64,000 nucleotides of DNA from Acidisphaera sp. S103 (GTDB lineage Bacteria; Pseudomonadota; Alphaproteobacteria; Acetobacterales; Acetobacteraceae). The translations under genes were made by a program, and so were the position numbers. The DNA lies in assembly GCF_009765975.1 (NCBI RefSeq), contig NZ_LMUJ01000031.1, positions 199,182 through 263,181 of the forward strand. Direction: 5' to 3'. The notes under the pieces were generated by a model. The model was not told where the DNA came from. It saw only the letters and a list, made by a program, of their open reading frames with translations, and did no database searches. Numbering within the stretch: the stretch's first letter is position 1; the number at the start of each line of letters is the position of its first letter. Positions 24,058-32,003 of this stretch are shown here, piece by piece.

Positions 24058-25211
24058 GATTTGGGCGCCGCTTCGGCCAGCAGCGGCCGTTCGGCGGCGC
24101 GGGCGGCGGTTTGGGTGCGCTCGATCTCGACACCAACGATGCCGGAGCCGGTTTGCAGCTTCTGCACCCGCACCACCACCTTGGTCACGCGCGGATGGCC
24201 CAGCACCGTCGCGGCGATTTGTTCGGCCAGCGTTTCCACCAGCGCCACGTGGCCGGCCCCCACAAGCATCCGGATGCCGTCGGTGATCAGGTCGTAGGAA
24301 AAGACATCGCGCATGTCCTCGGCGGCGCGGCCGGTGCGCATCACCGAGGCGGTGACGGCGAACCGGACGTCCTGCGGAGAGTCCCGTTCACTTGCATAGG
24401 CGCCGATGAATACGGGCAGAATGAAATCATCCACCAGCACCAGATCGACCGGCACATCGTCACCGGGCGCTTCCGGCGCATAGCCGCGCGCCGCCAGCAG
24501 GCGGTAGTCCACTTCGTGCACCGTGGTGTCCAAACCTTCCAGCGGGATCAGGTCACGCACCGCCCGCACGCGTTCGGGATCGAGCGCGGCGGTTCGGCCG
24601 CCGGGACCGCACAGTGCACCTCGGAAACCAAGCAGATCGGGGGCCAGGACCAGCAGGCGGGGGATATCGGGTGGTTCGAGTGAGCCGGCCAGGCCGGCGA
24701 TCATGTTCAGGGCGCGACAGTCGACGACGAAGCCGCGCAGGCGGGTGACATCGAAATGATCCAGCAGGCGGCCGGCGGATTTCCCCCTGGTGTCGATCAT
24801 CGCGCCGGCGAAGCCGCTTTGCCTCAGCAGCGGCAGCAGGGAGAGGTCAGGTGCCGCGTCGGCAAAGAAGACCGCGATGAGTTTCGTGTGTGGTGCGATC
24901 GCGGCGAGTTCCTTGATGCAGGCGGCCGGGTCGCCGTCGGGGAAGATGCCCAGCTTGACGTAATCCACGCCGGTGGCGGCGATGTCCCGCACGGTGGCCG
25001 CGACCAGGTCGGGCCGCATCGGCAGATCGCCGGCGACGGCGCTGACGGGGCGGCGCCCGCGGACAGACTGCACGGTGGCTTGGATCACATCGGTGGCGAC
25101 GGCGCCCAGGGCGCCTCGGGTGGGGTCCTTCAGGTCGATGATGTCGGCGCCGGCGGCCAGGGCGATGTCCGCCTCCGCCGGTCCGTTCACCGAAGCCAGC
25201 ATGCGGGTCAT
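24054..25211 (-). CDS. mfnB: Fusion of MfnB-type furan synthase and dihydroneopterin aldolase
   Basis: 385 residues in two domains. Residues about 1-235 are MfnB-like, (5-formylfuran-3-yl)methyl phosphate synthase, with the Schiff-base region IIDLKDPTRGALGA, VDYVKLGIFP and MIDTRGKSAGRLLDH. Residues about 245-370 are a FolB-type dihydroneopterin aldolase: FIGAYASERDSPQDVRF, VFSYDLITDGIRML, LVETLAEQIA and the catalytic-lysine strand VVVRVQKLQTG. One polypeptide would thus serve both the furan arm and the pterin arm of C1-carrier synthesis. It heads the minus-strand operon mfnB-mfnE-dmrB-DHPS-DUF447. Confidence 0.85.
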   Translation of the reverse strand: MTRMLASVNGPAEADIALAAGADIIDLKDPTRGALGAVATDVIQATVQSVRGRRPVSAVAGDLPMRPDLVAATVRDIAATGVDYVKLGIFPDGDPAACIKELAAIAPHTKLIAVFFADAAPDLSLLPLLRQSGFAGAMIDTRGKSAGRLLDHFDVTRLRGFVVDCRALNMIAGLAGSLEPPDIPRLLVLAPDLLGFRGALCGPGGRTAALDPERVRAVRDLIPLEGLDTTVHEVDYRLLAARGYAPEAPGDDVPVDLVLVDDFILPVFIGAYASERDSPQDVRFAVTASVMRTGRAAEDMRDVFSYDLITDGIRMLVGAGHVALVETLAEQIAATVLGHPRVTKVVVRVQKLQTGSGIVGVEIERTQTAARAAERPLLAEAAPKS

Positions 25212-25512
25212 CGAAGGAGCCCCGCGGACAGGCTGTTTCTATCCGTCATGGCCCGGCGAAGTCCGGGCCATCCGCGCTTCGTCCTCCGGTGCGCGGATGG
25301 CCGGGACACGCGCGGCCATGACGATGAGAGTATGATCGCCATCCTGATGCCTGCGCGAAGGGTCCCAACACGGACGATCCGGTTGCTGGAAAGAAAGGAT
25401 TGTTCACGATCCCGAAACCCTGTCGCGAAATGCGGCGGTCGCATCATCATTGGCTGTCTTTCTGCCCTCCTGGCGGCTTGCGGGGAATGTCCGGTTGTCC
25501 CACTTTGGCGGC
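25212..25512. other. Divergent intergenic region between the cofactor and ABC blocks
   Basis: About 300 bases between two divergent operons. It contains the REP-like element at 25245-25322 and must hold promoters in both directions, but I could not pick convincing -35/-10 pairs. No gene is seen. Confidence 0.5.
25245..25322. repeat. REP-like double hairpin
   Basis: Outer arms GTCATGGCC (25245-25253) and GGCCATGAC (25314-25322), the same as the element between rpoB and rpoC. The inner arms also repeat GATGGCCGGGAC-like sequence. It is a member of the dispersed intergenic family. Confidence 0.7.
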
Positions 25513-26733
25513 ATGAAACGTCCAAATCGAAATGTGCGCAACGGCATAAGCCGGCGCCATGCGGTCGCCTTGCTGTTGGCCGCCTCCGCCTTGCCGTCGA
25601 CCGCCCGGGCGGATGAGCCGGCGATCCAGATCGGCTACATAAGGTCGATGGAGCGGCATCCGACGATCTCGCTGCTCGACAAGCCGACGCCCAATGCCGG
25701 ATTGGCGGGCGCGACGCTGGGGCTGGACGACGACAACACGACCGGCCGGCTGCAAGGCCAGAGCTTCGCGCTGATCGATGTGCCGGTGCACCCGAACACC
25801 GATGTCGTGGCGGCGCTGGAGGGGCTGGCGACGAAGGGCGTCAAGCTGGTGATGACCGACCTGCCGGCCGACGCCGTGCTGAAGCTGGCGGACGCCGGGC
25901 GGGCGCACGGCATGACGGTCTTCAACCTGGCCGCGCCCGACGACACGCTGCGCCAGCAGGATTGCCGCAACGACCTGATCCATGTGGCGCCCTCGCGTGC
26001 CATGCTGGCGGATGCGGTGGGGCAATATCTGGTCTGGAAGAAATGGACCCGCTGGTACCTGGTCTACGGCTCGCATCCCGAGGACAAGCTGCTGGCCGAC
26101 GCCTATCGCCGCACCGCCACCCGCTTCGGCGCCAAGATCGTGGCGGAGAAGCTCTTCGCGGACACCGGCGGGTCACGGGAAACCGATTCGGGCGTGGCAG
26201 AGACCCAGCAGCAGATACCCAGGCAGACGCAGGGCGCGCCCGACTACGACGTGCTGATCGCGGCCGATGAGAACGAGGTGTTCGCCGGTTACCTGCCGTT
26301 CCGCACCTGGGACGCTCGGCCGGTGGCGGGTTCGGCAGGGCTGGAGCCGACGACCTGGGACGCCAGCAGCGAATCCTGGGGCGGCACGCAACTGCAAGAC
26401 CGCTTCGAGCGGCTGTTTCACCGGCAGATGATGCCGCTGGACATGCAGGCCTGGACCGGCGTGCGTATGGTGGGTGAGGCGGCCAGCCGCACCGGCAGCA
26501 GCGATCCCGACAAGATCATGGCCTACATGAAAGGGTCGGATTTCGGCATCGCCGCCTACAAGGGACAGCGCCTGACGCTGCGCGACTGGGACTGGCAGCT
26601 TCGCCAACCCATCCTGCTGGCGGACGGCCGGACTGTTGTTTCAATTTCCCCGCAACCCGGGTTCCTGCATCAGGTGACGGAGCTGGATACGCTGGGCATC
26701 GACCGTCCGGAGACGAAATGCAAACTGCAATGA
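25513..26733 (+). CDS. PQQ-associated ABC transporter binding protein (PedA1/LutA-like)
   Basis: 406 residues. The N-terminus has a twin-arginine-like signal (GISRRHAVALLLAASALPSTARA), so the protein is periplasmic. The body resembles branched-chain amino-acid-type binding proteins, as in the PQQ_ABC_bind family found with quinoprotein alcohol dehydrogenases. Homologous systems (PedA1A2BC in Pseudomonas putida, Lut in Methylobacterium) are implicated in lanthanide supply. I used the ATG at 25513, which gives the signal peptide; the ribosome site is weak. It is first of five tightly packed genes; the next start lies inside its last codons. Confidence 0.8.
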   Translation: MKRPNRNVRNGISRRHAVALLLAASALPSTARADEPAIQIGYIRSMERHPTISLLDKPTPNAGLAGATLGLDDDNTTGRLQGQSFALIDVPVHPNTDVVAALEGLATKGVKLVMTDLPADAVLKLADAGRAHGMTVFNLAAPDDTLRQQDCRNDLIHVAPSRAMLADAVGQYLVWKKWTRWYLVYGSHPEDKLLADAYRRTATRFGAKIVAEKLFADTGGSRETDSGVAETQQQIPRQTQGAPDYDVLIAADENEVFAGYLPFRTWDARPVAGSAGLEPTTWDASSESWGGTQLQDRFERLFHRQMMPLDMQAWTGVRMVGEAASRTGSSDPDKIMAYMKGSDFGIAAYKGQRLTLRDWDWQLRQPILLADGRTVVSISPQPGFLHQVTELDTLGIDRPETKCKLQ

Positions 26734-27695
26734 ACCGGATCCTGGTCGCCGCGATCGGCATCCTGCTGGCCAGCGGCAATGCCTTCGCCCTGACCGCCTA
26801 CGTATCGAACGAACGCGACAACACCATCAGCGTCGTCGACATGGACCAGATGAAAACGATCAAGACCATCGATGTCGGCCAACGCCCCCGCGGCATCCTG
26901 CTGACCAAGGACGAGAAAGACATCCTGGTCTGCGCCAGCGACGACGACACAATCCAGATCATCGACCGAGCGACGCTGCAGATCGTCGGCAGCCTGCCCT
27001 CCGGGCCCGACCCGGAGACCTTCGCGCTGCGCGATTCCGGCAATCCGCTGTACGTGTCGAACGAAAACGACAACATGGTCACGGTGATCGACGTGCCGAC
27101 GCGCAAGGTGCTTGCGCAGATTCCAACGGGTGTGGAACCGGAGGGGATGGCGGTCAGCCCGGACGGCCAGACCATCGTCAACACCTCCGAAACGACCAAC
27201 ATGGCGCACTTCATCGACTACCAGACGCGCAAGGTCGTCGCGAACGTGCTGGTCGATGCCCGTCCCCGGGTCGCGATGTTCAAGCATGACGGTTCGCAGG
27301 TTTGGGTTTCCTCCGAACTCGGGGGCACCGTCAGCATCATAGACACGGCGAAACGTGCGGTCGTCGGCAAGATCAATTTTGCCGTCCAGGGCCTGCGCTC
27401 GGACGTAATCCAGCCGGTGGGGATCCGCTTCACCAAGGACGACGCCACCGCGTTCGTAGCGCTGGGGCCGGCCAACCGGGTCGCGGTGATCGACACCAAG
27501 ACACAGAAGGTCGAGAAATACCTGCTGGTCGGTCAGCGAGTCTGGCAGATGGCGTTCACGCCGGACGAAAAATACCTGCTGACCACCAACGGGCTTTCGA
27601 ACGATATTTCCGTCATTGACGTCGCCGACCAGAAGGTCATCAAGTCGATCCAGGTCGGCCGGTTGCCCTGGGGCGTGGCGGTCGCGGCGCAATGA
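26718..27695 (+). CDS. PQQ-associated YVTN beta-propeller protein
   Basis: 325 residues. The signal peptide ends near SGNAFA. About seven repeats of the YVTN type follow (AYVSNERDNTISVVDM, LYVSNENDNMVTVIDV, AFVALGPANRVAVIDT), predicting a secreted beta-propeller. This is the PQQ-dependent-catabolism-associated propeller family, equivalent to PedA2. The ATG at 26718 lies 5 bases after GGAG and overlaps the end of the binding-protein gene. It probably works with the ABC transporter at the periplasmic face; what it binds is unknown. Confidence 0.85.
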   Translation: MQTAMNRILVAAIGILLASGNAFALTAYVSNERDNTISVVDMDQMKTIKTIDVGQRPRGILLTKDEKDILVCASDDDTIQIIDRATLQIVGSLPSGPDPETFALRDSGNPLYVSNENDNMVTVIDVPTRKVLAQIPTGVEPEGMAVSPDGQTIVNTSETTNMAHFIDYQTRKVVANVLVDARPRVAMFKHDGSQVWVSSELGGTVSIIDTAKRAVVGKINFAVQGLRSDVIQPVGIRFTKDDATAFVALGPANRVAVIDTKTQKVEKYLLVGQRVWQMAFTPDEKYLLTTNGLSNDISVIDVADQKVIKSIQVGRLPWGVAVAAQ

Positions 27696-28471
27696 CGGTG
27701 GTGACGGCGTTGACCGACGATGAAGTCGTCACGACGCCCGCTTTGTCGGTGACCGGGGTCAGTCATGCCTATGGCGCCCGCAAGGCGTTGGACAACGTTA
27801 CGCTCACCGTCGGACAGGGTCAGTTCACCGCTCTGCTGGGCCTCAACGGCGCGGGCAAGACGACGCTGCTGTCGCTGATCACAAGGCTGTTCGACACCAA
27901 GACCGGTAGCATCAGCGTCCTCGGCCATCGGATCGACCGCGAGCCGGGAGAGGCGTTGCGCCAACTCGGCGTGGTGTTCCAGGCCCGCACGCTCGATCTC
28001 GATCTTTCGATCAGGGAAAACCTCCTCTTCCACGCTTCCCTCCACGGCATCGGCGGCTACGAAGCGCGCCAACGCGCGGCGGACGTGCTGGCCGAGGTGG
28101 AACTGGCGGAACGAGCCCGTGACAAGGCACGCAACCTGTCAGGCGGCCAGATGCGCCGCGTGGAAATCGCCAGAGCCCTGCTGCATCGCCCACGTCTGCT
28201 GGTGCTGGATGAGCCGACAGTTGGACTGGACATCGCCTCCAAGCTCGCGATCGTGACGCATGTCCGGACGTTGGTGCGCGAACGCGGCGTAGCTGTGCTG
28301 TGGACCACGCATCTGCTGGATGAAATCGAACCGTCCGACAACGTGGTGATCCTGCATCAAGGCAAGCGGATGGCCGCCGGCCTGGTATCCGACGTCGTGG
28401 CACAGACCGGTGCGGACAATCTGCGCGGCGCCTTCACCTCGCTGACCGGATCGCGGGAGCCCGCGGCATGA
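27692..28471 (+). CDS. ABC transporter ATP-binding protein, PQQ-associated (PedB-like)
   Basis: 259 residues. Walker A GLNGAGKTT, signature LSGGQMRRVE, Walker B LLVLDEPTVGLD and switch His in TTHLLDE are all intact. The type is that of ABC-2 transporters and pairs with the permease next door. The ATGA at 27692-27695 overlaps the propeller stop, showing translational coupling. It powers the transport system implicated in lanthanide supply in relatives. Confidence 0.92.
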   Translation: MTVVTALTDDEVVTTPALSVTGVSHAYGARKALDNVTLTVGQGQFTALLGLNGAGKTTLLSLITRLFDTKTGSISVLGHRIDREPGEALRQLGVVFQARTLDLDLSIRENLLFHASLHGIGGYEARQRAADVLAEVELAERARDKARNLSGGQMRRVEIARALLHRPRLLVLDEPTVGLDIASKLAIVTHVRTLVRERGVAVLWTTHLLDEIEPSDNVVILHQGKRMAAGLVSDVVAQTGADNLRGAFTSLTGSREPAA

Positions 28472-29298
28472 CGGCCATCGCACAGGGTTTCACCTTCAGG
28501 CAGCATCTGATCTGCCTGCGCGGCATCACCTGGCGGGAAGGGCTGCGCTTCGTCCACCAGCGCGAACGGTTCGTTTCGGCCCTGGTGCGCCCGCTGGTCT
28601 GGCTGTTCATCTTCGCCGCCGGGTTTCGCCAGATCCTGGGGGTGTCCATCATCCCGCCCTATGAGACCTACGTCCTCTACGAGGTCTACGTGACCCCCGG
28701 CCTGATCGCGATGATCCAGCTGTTCAACGGCATGCAGTCGTCCCTGTCGATGGTCTACGACCGCGAGATGGGCAACATGCGCATGCTGCTGGTCAGCCCG
28801 TTTCCGCGCTGGTACCTGCTGGTCTCCAAATTGCTGGCGAGCACCGCGGTCTCTATCCTGCAGGTCGCCGCGTTCCTGATCGTCGCCGAACTCTGGGGAG
28901 TCGATCTGCCGCCATGGTCGTGGCTGACCGTGCTGCCGGCGCTCATCCTGGTCGGGTTGATGCTGGGTGCGCTGGGGATGTTGCTGTCGTCGATGATCAA
29001 GCAACTGGAGAATTTCGCGGGCGTGATGAATTTCGTGATCTTCCCGATGTTCTTCGCCTCGTCTGCGCTGTATCCGCTGTGGCTGGTGCAGCAATCCAGC
29101 CCGACGGTCTACCTGATCTGCCGGCTGAATCCGTTTACCTATGGAATCGAACTGATCCGCTTCTCGCTCTACGGCAAGCTGGATCCCATCGCACTGGCGG
29201 TGGTCGTGGTGATGACCGCCGTGTTCATGATCGCCGCGATCGTCGCCTACGATCCCGCCAAGGGCTTGCTGGTGCGCCGCGGAGGAGGACCCGGATGA
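28468..29298 (+). CDS. ABC-2 type permease, PQQ-associated (PedC-like)
   Basis: 276 residues with six predicted membrane segments of the ABC-2 family (for example VRPLVWLFIFAAGF, VLPALILVGLMLGALGMLL, VVMTAVFMIAAIVAY). It overlaps the ATPase gene by 4 bases. ABC-2 permeases generally export, so either the system moves a metal-binding molecule outward or its direction is atypical. That is an open point for all Ped/Lut-type systems. Confidence 0.9.
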   Translation: MTAIAQGFTFRQHLICLRGITWREGLRFVHQRERFVSALVRPLVWLFIFAAGFRQILGVSIIPPYETYVLYEVYVTPGLIAMIQLFNGMQSSLSMVYDREMGNMRMLLVSPFPRWYLLVSKLLASTAVSILQVAAFLIVAELWGVDLPPWSWLTVLPALILVGLMLGALGMLLSSMIKQLENFAGVMNFVIFPMFFASSALYPLWLVQQSSPTVYLICRLNPFTYGIELIRFSLYGKLDPIALAVVVVMTAVFMIAAIVAYDPAKGLLVRRGGGPG

Positions 29299-29906
29299 AA
29301 CGGACGCTTCTGCTTGCGACACTGCTGGCTGGTGCGAGTTCCCTGGCGATGGCCGCGCCGCGCAACAGCGACCCCGACTGGCCCTGCGAGCAGGTGAAGG
29401 TCAGCGAATTGTCCGTGGGATCTTTCTGGAACGGCCCGGCGATCGATGCGGCGACCGCCGACTGGCAAAAGGATGCGGCGGTGGCGTCCCTGGTCGGTGC
29501 CGTCACCCAGAGACGGCTACCGATGGATGAGGCCGGTCAGCGGATCGCCGCGTTCGCCAAACAAGCTGGCGATGACAAGCAGCACGAACTGGTGTTGGTG
29601 TTCGCGGGTGTGTTCGATGTGCTGAACCAGGAGCGGCGCAAGGTGATCGACGGACTGGACCGGTTCGGCCAGCGCCAGAAGGTCCTCGCGGCCAATCTGC
29701 GGCAGGAAGGCGAGGGCCTGCGTGCGGCGCAAACTAGTACGCCTCCGGACGACGCGAAAGTCGCCGACCTGACAAAGCATCTGTTGTGGGATCAACAGTT
29801 TTTCGAGACAAGGCGGCAGTCCCTGCGCTTCGCCTGCGACGTGGCGACGACGATCGAGCAGCGGTTGTATGGACTGTCGCAGGCGATCCAGCAGAATCTT
29901 GGCTGA
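29295..29906 (+). CDS. Periplasmic helper protein of the PQQ-associated ABC operon
   Basis: 203 residues; the signal peptide ends near SLAMAAPRN. The rest is mainly helical with charged heptads (QERRKVIDGLDRFGQRQKVLAANLRQEG), suggesting a coiled coil. The cysteines WPCEQV and RFACDV could pair. It starts at the ATGA overlapping the permease stop, behind GGAGGAGG, so it belongs to the operon. I know no named family for it; a structural or ligand-handling partner of the transporter is the simplest inference. Confidence 0.7.
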   Translation: MKRTLLLATLLAGASSLAMAAPRNSDPDWPCEQVKVSELSVGSFWNGPAIDAATADWQKDAAVASLVGAVTQRRLPMDEAGQRIAAFAKQAGDDKQHELVLVFAGVFDVLNQERRKVIDGLDRFGQRQKVLAANLRQEGEGLRAAQTSTPPDDAKVADLTKHLLWDQQFFETRRQSLRFACDVATTIEQRLYGLSQAIQQNLG

Positions 29907-29957
29907 ACCGGCCGTTGTTTGGCGGCCAGGCGTTCCGTTGCCCTGCCCGCCAAATCA

Positions 29958-30521
29958 TTACGGCCGGGGCTTCGGCTCCCGCGGTTCCACCGGCAGGCCC
30001 TGCGCCGCCCATTCATCGGTCCCACCGGCATACCAATCCACCAGCGTGTAACCCAGGTCCATGGCACGCTTCGCGGCATTCCACGACATCCAGCAATTCG
30101 CGAGGCAGTAGAAAACCAGATGCCGGCCCCGATCCCCGCCGGTGGCATCACGCAAATTGTCCTCGAAATACGTTTCCATCACCGCCGGCAACTGCCCGTA
30201 ACCGGTATCCGGCAACCAGATGCTGCCTGGTATGTCCTCGCGGACCTTACTGTGCCAGATCGTACCCGCCGGAAGCTCGGCGGGCCGAGGCGCCTGCGGC
30301 AAGGTATCGACGAAGATCGCCGCATGATCCCGCCATAGCGCCGCCGCCTGCTGTGTCGTCAGGACCGGCTTGTCGTTGACCGTTGCCGGCACGGGCGAAC
30401 GATAATCGCTGGTGCGATAACCCGCCGGTTCAGGCGGCGAGGCAGCCAAACCCGTCGTCGCCCACAATACCAGGCCCAGCAACACACCCAATCGCAGGAG
30501 CGGGCGCGGCAGGCCCGTCAT
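29958..30521 (-). CDS. CXXCW-motif rhodanese-like periplasmic protein
   Basis: 187 residues with a signal peptide (TTGLAAS). The rhodanese-like core ends in YCLANCWMSWNAAKRA, the C-x-x-C-W motif that names the PQQ-dependent-catabolism-associated family. It is the last gene of the xox unit on the minus strand: its ATG overlaps the XoxJ stop by 4 bases. Convergent with the gene at 29295-29906, with only 51 bases between. A thiol-relay or copper/heme-assembly role is plausible but unproven. Confidence 0.85.
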   Translation of the reverse strand: MTGLPRPLLRLGVLLGLVLWATTGLAASPPEPAGYRTSDYRSPVPATVNDKPVLTTQQAAALWRDHAAIFVDTLPQAPRPAELPAGTIWHSKVREDIPGSIWLPDTGYGQLPAVMETYFEDNLRDATGGDRGRHLVFYCLANCWMSWNAAKRAMDLGYTLVDWYAGGTDEWAAQGLPVEPREPKPRP

Positions 30522-31396
30522 TGGGTGATCGCCTTGCCCTCCTCATCGACGATCGGAACGCCGTAGCCGATGAGGATCTTGTTGATAGCATCCTGGTTTT
30601 CGCTGATCAGGCGATTCAGGGTGCGTTTCCAATCCTGGTCGCTGTGCCGCACCCCCATCGAGATCCGAAAATCCATCGGCACACCGTGTTCTTGGATCAG
30701 CGGGATGACGGTCAGCGGTTTGGACGCATGCTTGGCATAGTAACCGCCGATCGGCCCCCACAGGACGCCGGCATCCAACGACCCCGAAATGATCTCATCG
30801 ATCATCGACTTGGATGGCGCGTCGACTCGGGTATCGACCATCAGCGGGAATGGTCTTGCATCACCCATAAGTCCGTTATTGGCCATGACTGTCGCCGGCG
30901 GCGTGCCGGCGATCACCCCAATATGCTTGCCTTTCAGGCGTGGGTCTTCCAGCGATTTGACGTCGCCGAGACCGCCTCCGGCCGGAACCACCAGCACGTA
31001 GAAGGCGTGGTAGTAGGGGTTGGTGGTCTGCACCATATCGTCGCCCTGTGCGTCGCCCATGACGACGTCGCATTTCAGCGCGTTCAGCGTGTTGCGCACG
31101 AACCCGATCGCACGCGGATAATACGTGTAGGACAGCGTTTTCCCGAGTTTCTGGGCGAACAATTCCGCAAGCTTGTCCTCGAAGCCTTCGTGCGCCTCAT
31201 CCGAAAACGGCATGCTGCGCGGATCGGCGCAGACACGCAGCACCTTCGGATCGACCAGCTCCACCGACCCGCCCAGGCCCGGCGCCTGGGCATGCGCCCG
31301 CACCGCGAGCATGCCGAACAGACAGATCGCCAACGCAAGCTGGCGGCCGTTACGGAAGATAAGATTCATCGCGCGTTGCTGCTGAGCGTTCCTCAT
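30518..31396 (-). CDS. xoxJ: XoxJ periplasmic binding-type protein
   Basis: 292 residues from the ATG whose TGA overlaps the XoxG stop; an internal ATG at 31369 also gives a good signal peptide, so the start is uncertain. The mature part has the extracellular-solute-binding fold of MxaJ/XoxJ: VLRVCADPRSMPFSDEAHEGFEDKLAEL, ALKCDVVMGD and DAGVLWGPIGGYYAK. XoxJ partners XoxF in the periplasm, probably helping maturation or activation. It has the canonical place after xoxF-xoxG. Confidence 0.9.
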   Translation of the reverse strand: MRNAQQQRAMNLIFRNGRQLALAICLFGMLAVRAHAQAPGLGGSVELVDPKVLRVCADPRSMPFSDEAHEGFEDKLAELFAQKLGKTLSYTYYPRAIGFVRNTLNALKCDVVMGDAQGDDMVQTTNPYYHAFYVLVVPAGGGLGDVKSLEDPRLKGKHIGVIAGTPPATVMANNGLMGDARPFPLMVDTRVDAPSKSMIDEIISGSLDAGVLWGPIGGYYAKHASKPLTVIPLIQEHGVPMDFRISMGVRHSDQDWKRTLNRLISENQDAINKILIGYGVPIVDEEGKAITQ

Positions 31397-31920
31397 CCCA
31401 TGCAACTATCTTCGGCGGTGGTGAATGCGGCCGGTTTCGATTCGTGCGCCGCTGGACGCCCCCGGCCGATGGCGCCGTCGGAGCGGCCGCGCAGGTAAAT
31501 GTAGATCGCGTCGATATAACACATGACGTTCTTGTTCTCACCCAGCGACGGCATCACGAGTTGCTGGGACGCCGACACGTCCTTCTTGCCGCCGGCGACG
31601 GTGGCGAGGAACGTGCCGTAGTCGATGCTTTTCAGCGCATCGACAAGCGATGGCGCGTAGGTGGACCCCAGGCCGTCGGGGCCGTGGCACTGCAGGCAGT
31701 TGGCCGAATAGCGGACGAAACCGATATAACTGTAGAAATCGACTTTGCCGTCCTTGTCCACCTTGTAGGTGGGGTTGCCGTCCTTGTCGGCGTATTTGCC
31801 ATCCTGAGACGTCACCGCTGCCGGATTGCCCGGCTTGTCCGCAAATACGAAACTCGTGCTCAGGCATGTGAAAATGCAGGCGATAGCAAAAGTACGTGCG
31901 TGTTTCGTCACACTGGTCAT
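31393..31920 (-). CDS. xoxG: Cytochrome c electron acceptor of XoxF
   Basis: 175 residues with a signal peptide ending near SFVFADK. One heme site, NCLQCH, with a later methionine in LVMPSLGENK as likely axial ligand. XoxG takes electrons from lanthanide methanol dehydrogenase. It lies 83 bases downstream of xoxF with an intrinsic terminator in between, so its level depends on read-through or its own promoter. Confidence 0.9.
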   Translation of the reverse strand: MTSVTKHARTFAIACIFTCLSTSFVFADKPGNPAAVTSQDGKYADKDGNPTYKVDKDGKVDFYSYIGFVRYSANCLQCHGPDGLGSTYAPSLVDALKSIDYGTFLATVAGGKKDVSASQQLVMPSLGENKNVMCYIDAIYIYLRGRSDGAIGRGRPAAHESKPAAFTTAEDSCMG

Positions 31921-31936
31921 CCTTGAGGGTCGGGCG

Positions 31937-31979
31937 AAAAAAGGGCCGGAACTCGGTTTATCGCCGAGTCACCGGCCCT
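31937..31979 (-). terminator. Intrinsic terminator between xoxF and xoxG
   Basis: On the minus strand an 8-bp outer stem (AGGGCCGG/CCGGCCCT, 31972-31979 and 31942-31949) encloses an inner ACTCGG/CCGAGT stem. A run of six T (A at 31937-31942 on the plus strand) follows. It lies 24 bases after the xoxF stop codon and 16 before the XoxG start, so it probably reduces transcription from xoxF into xoxGJ. Confidence 0.9.
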
Positions 31980-32003
31980 GTATCAAATCAATCCAGACAG
32001 GTT

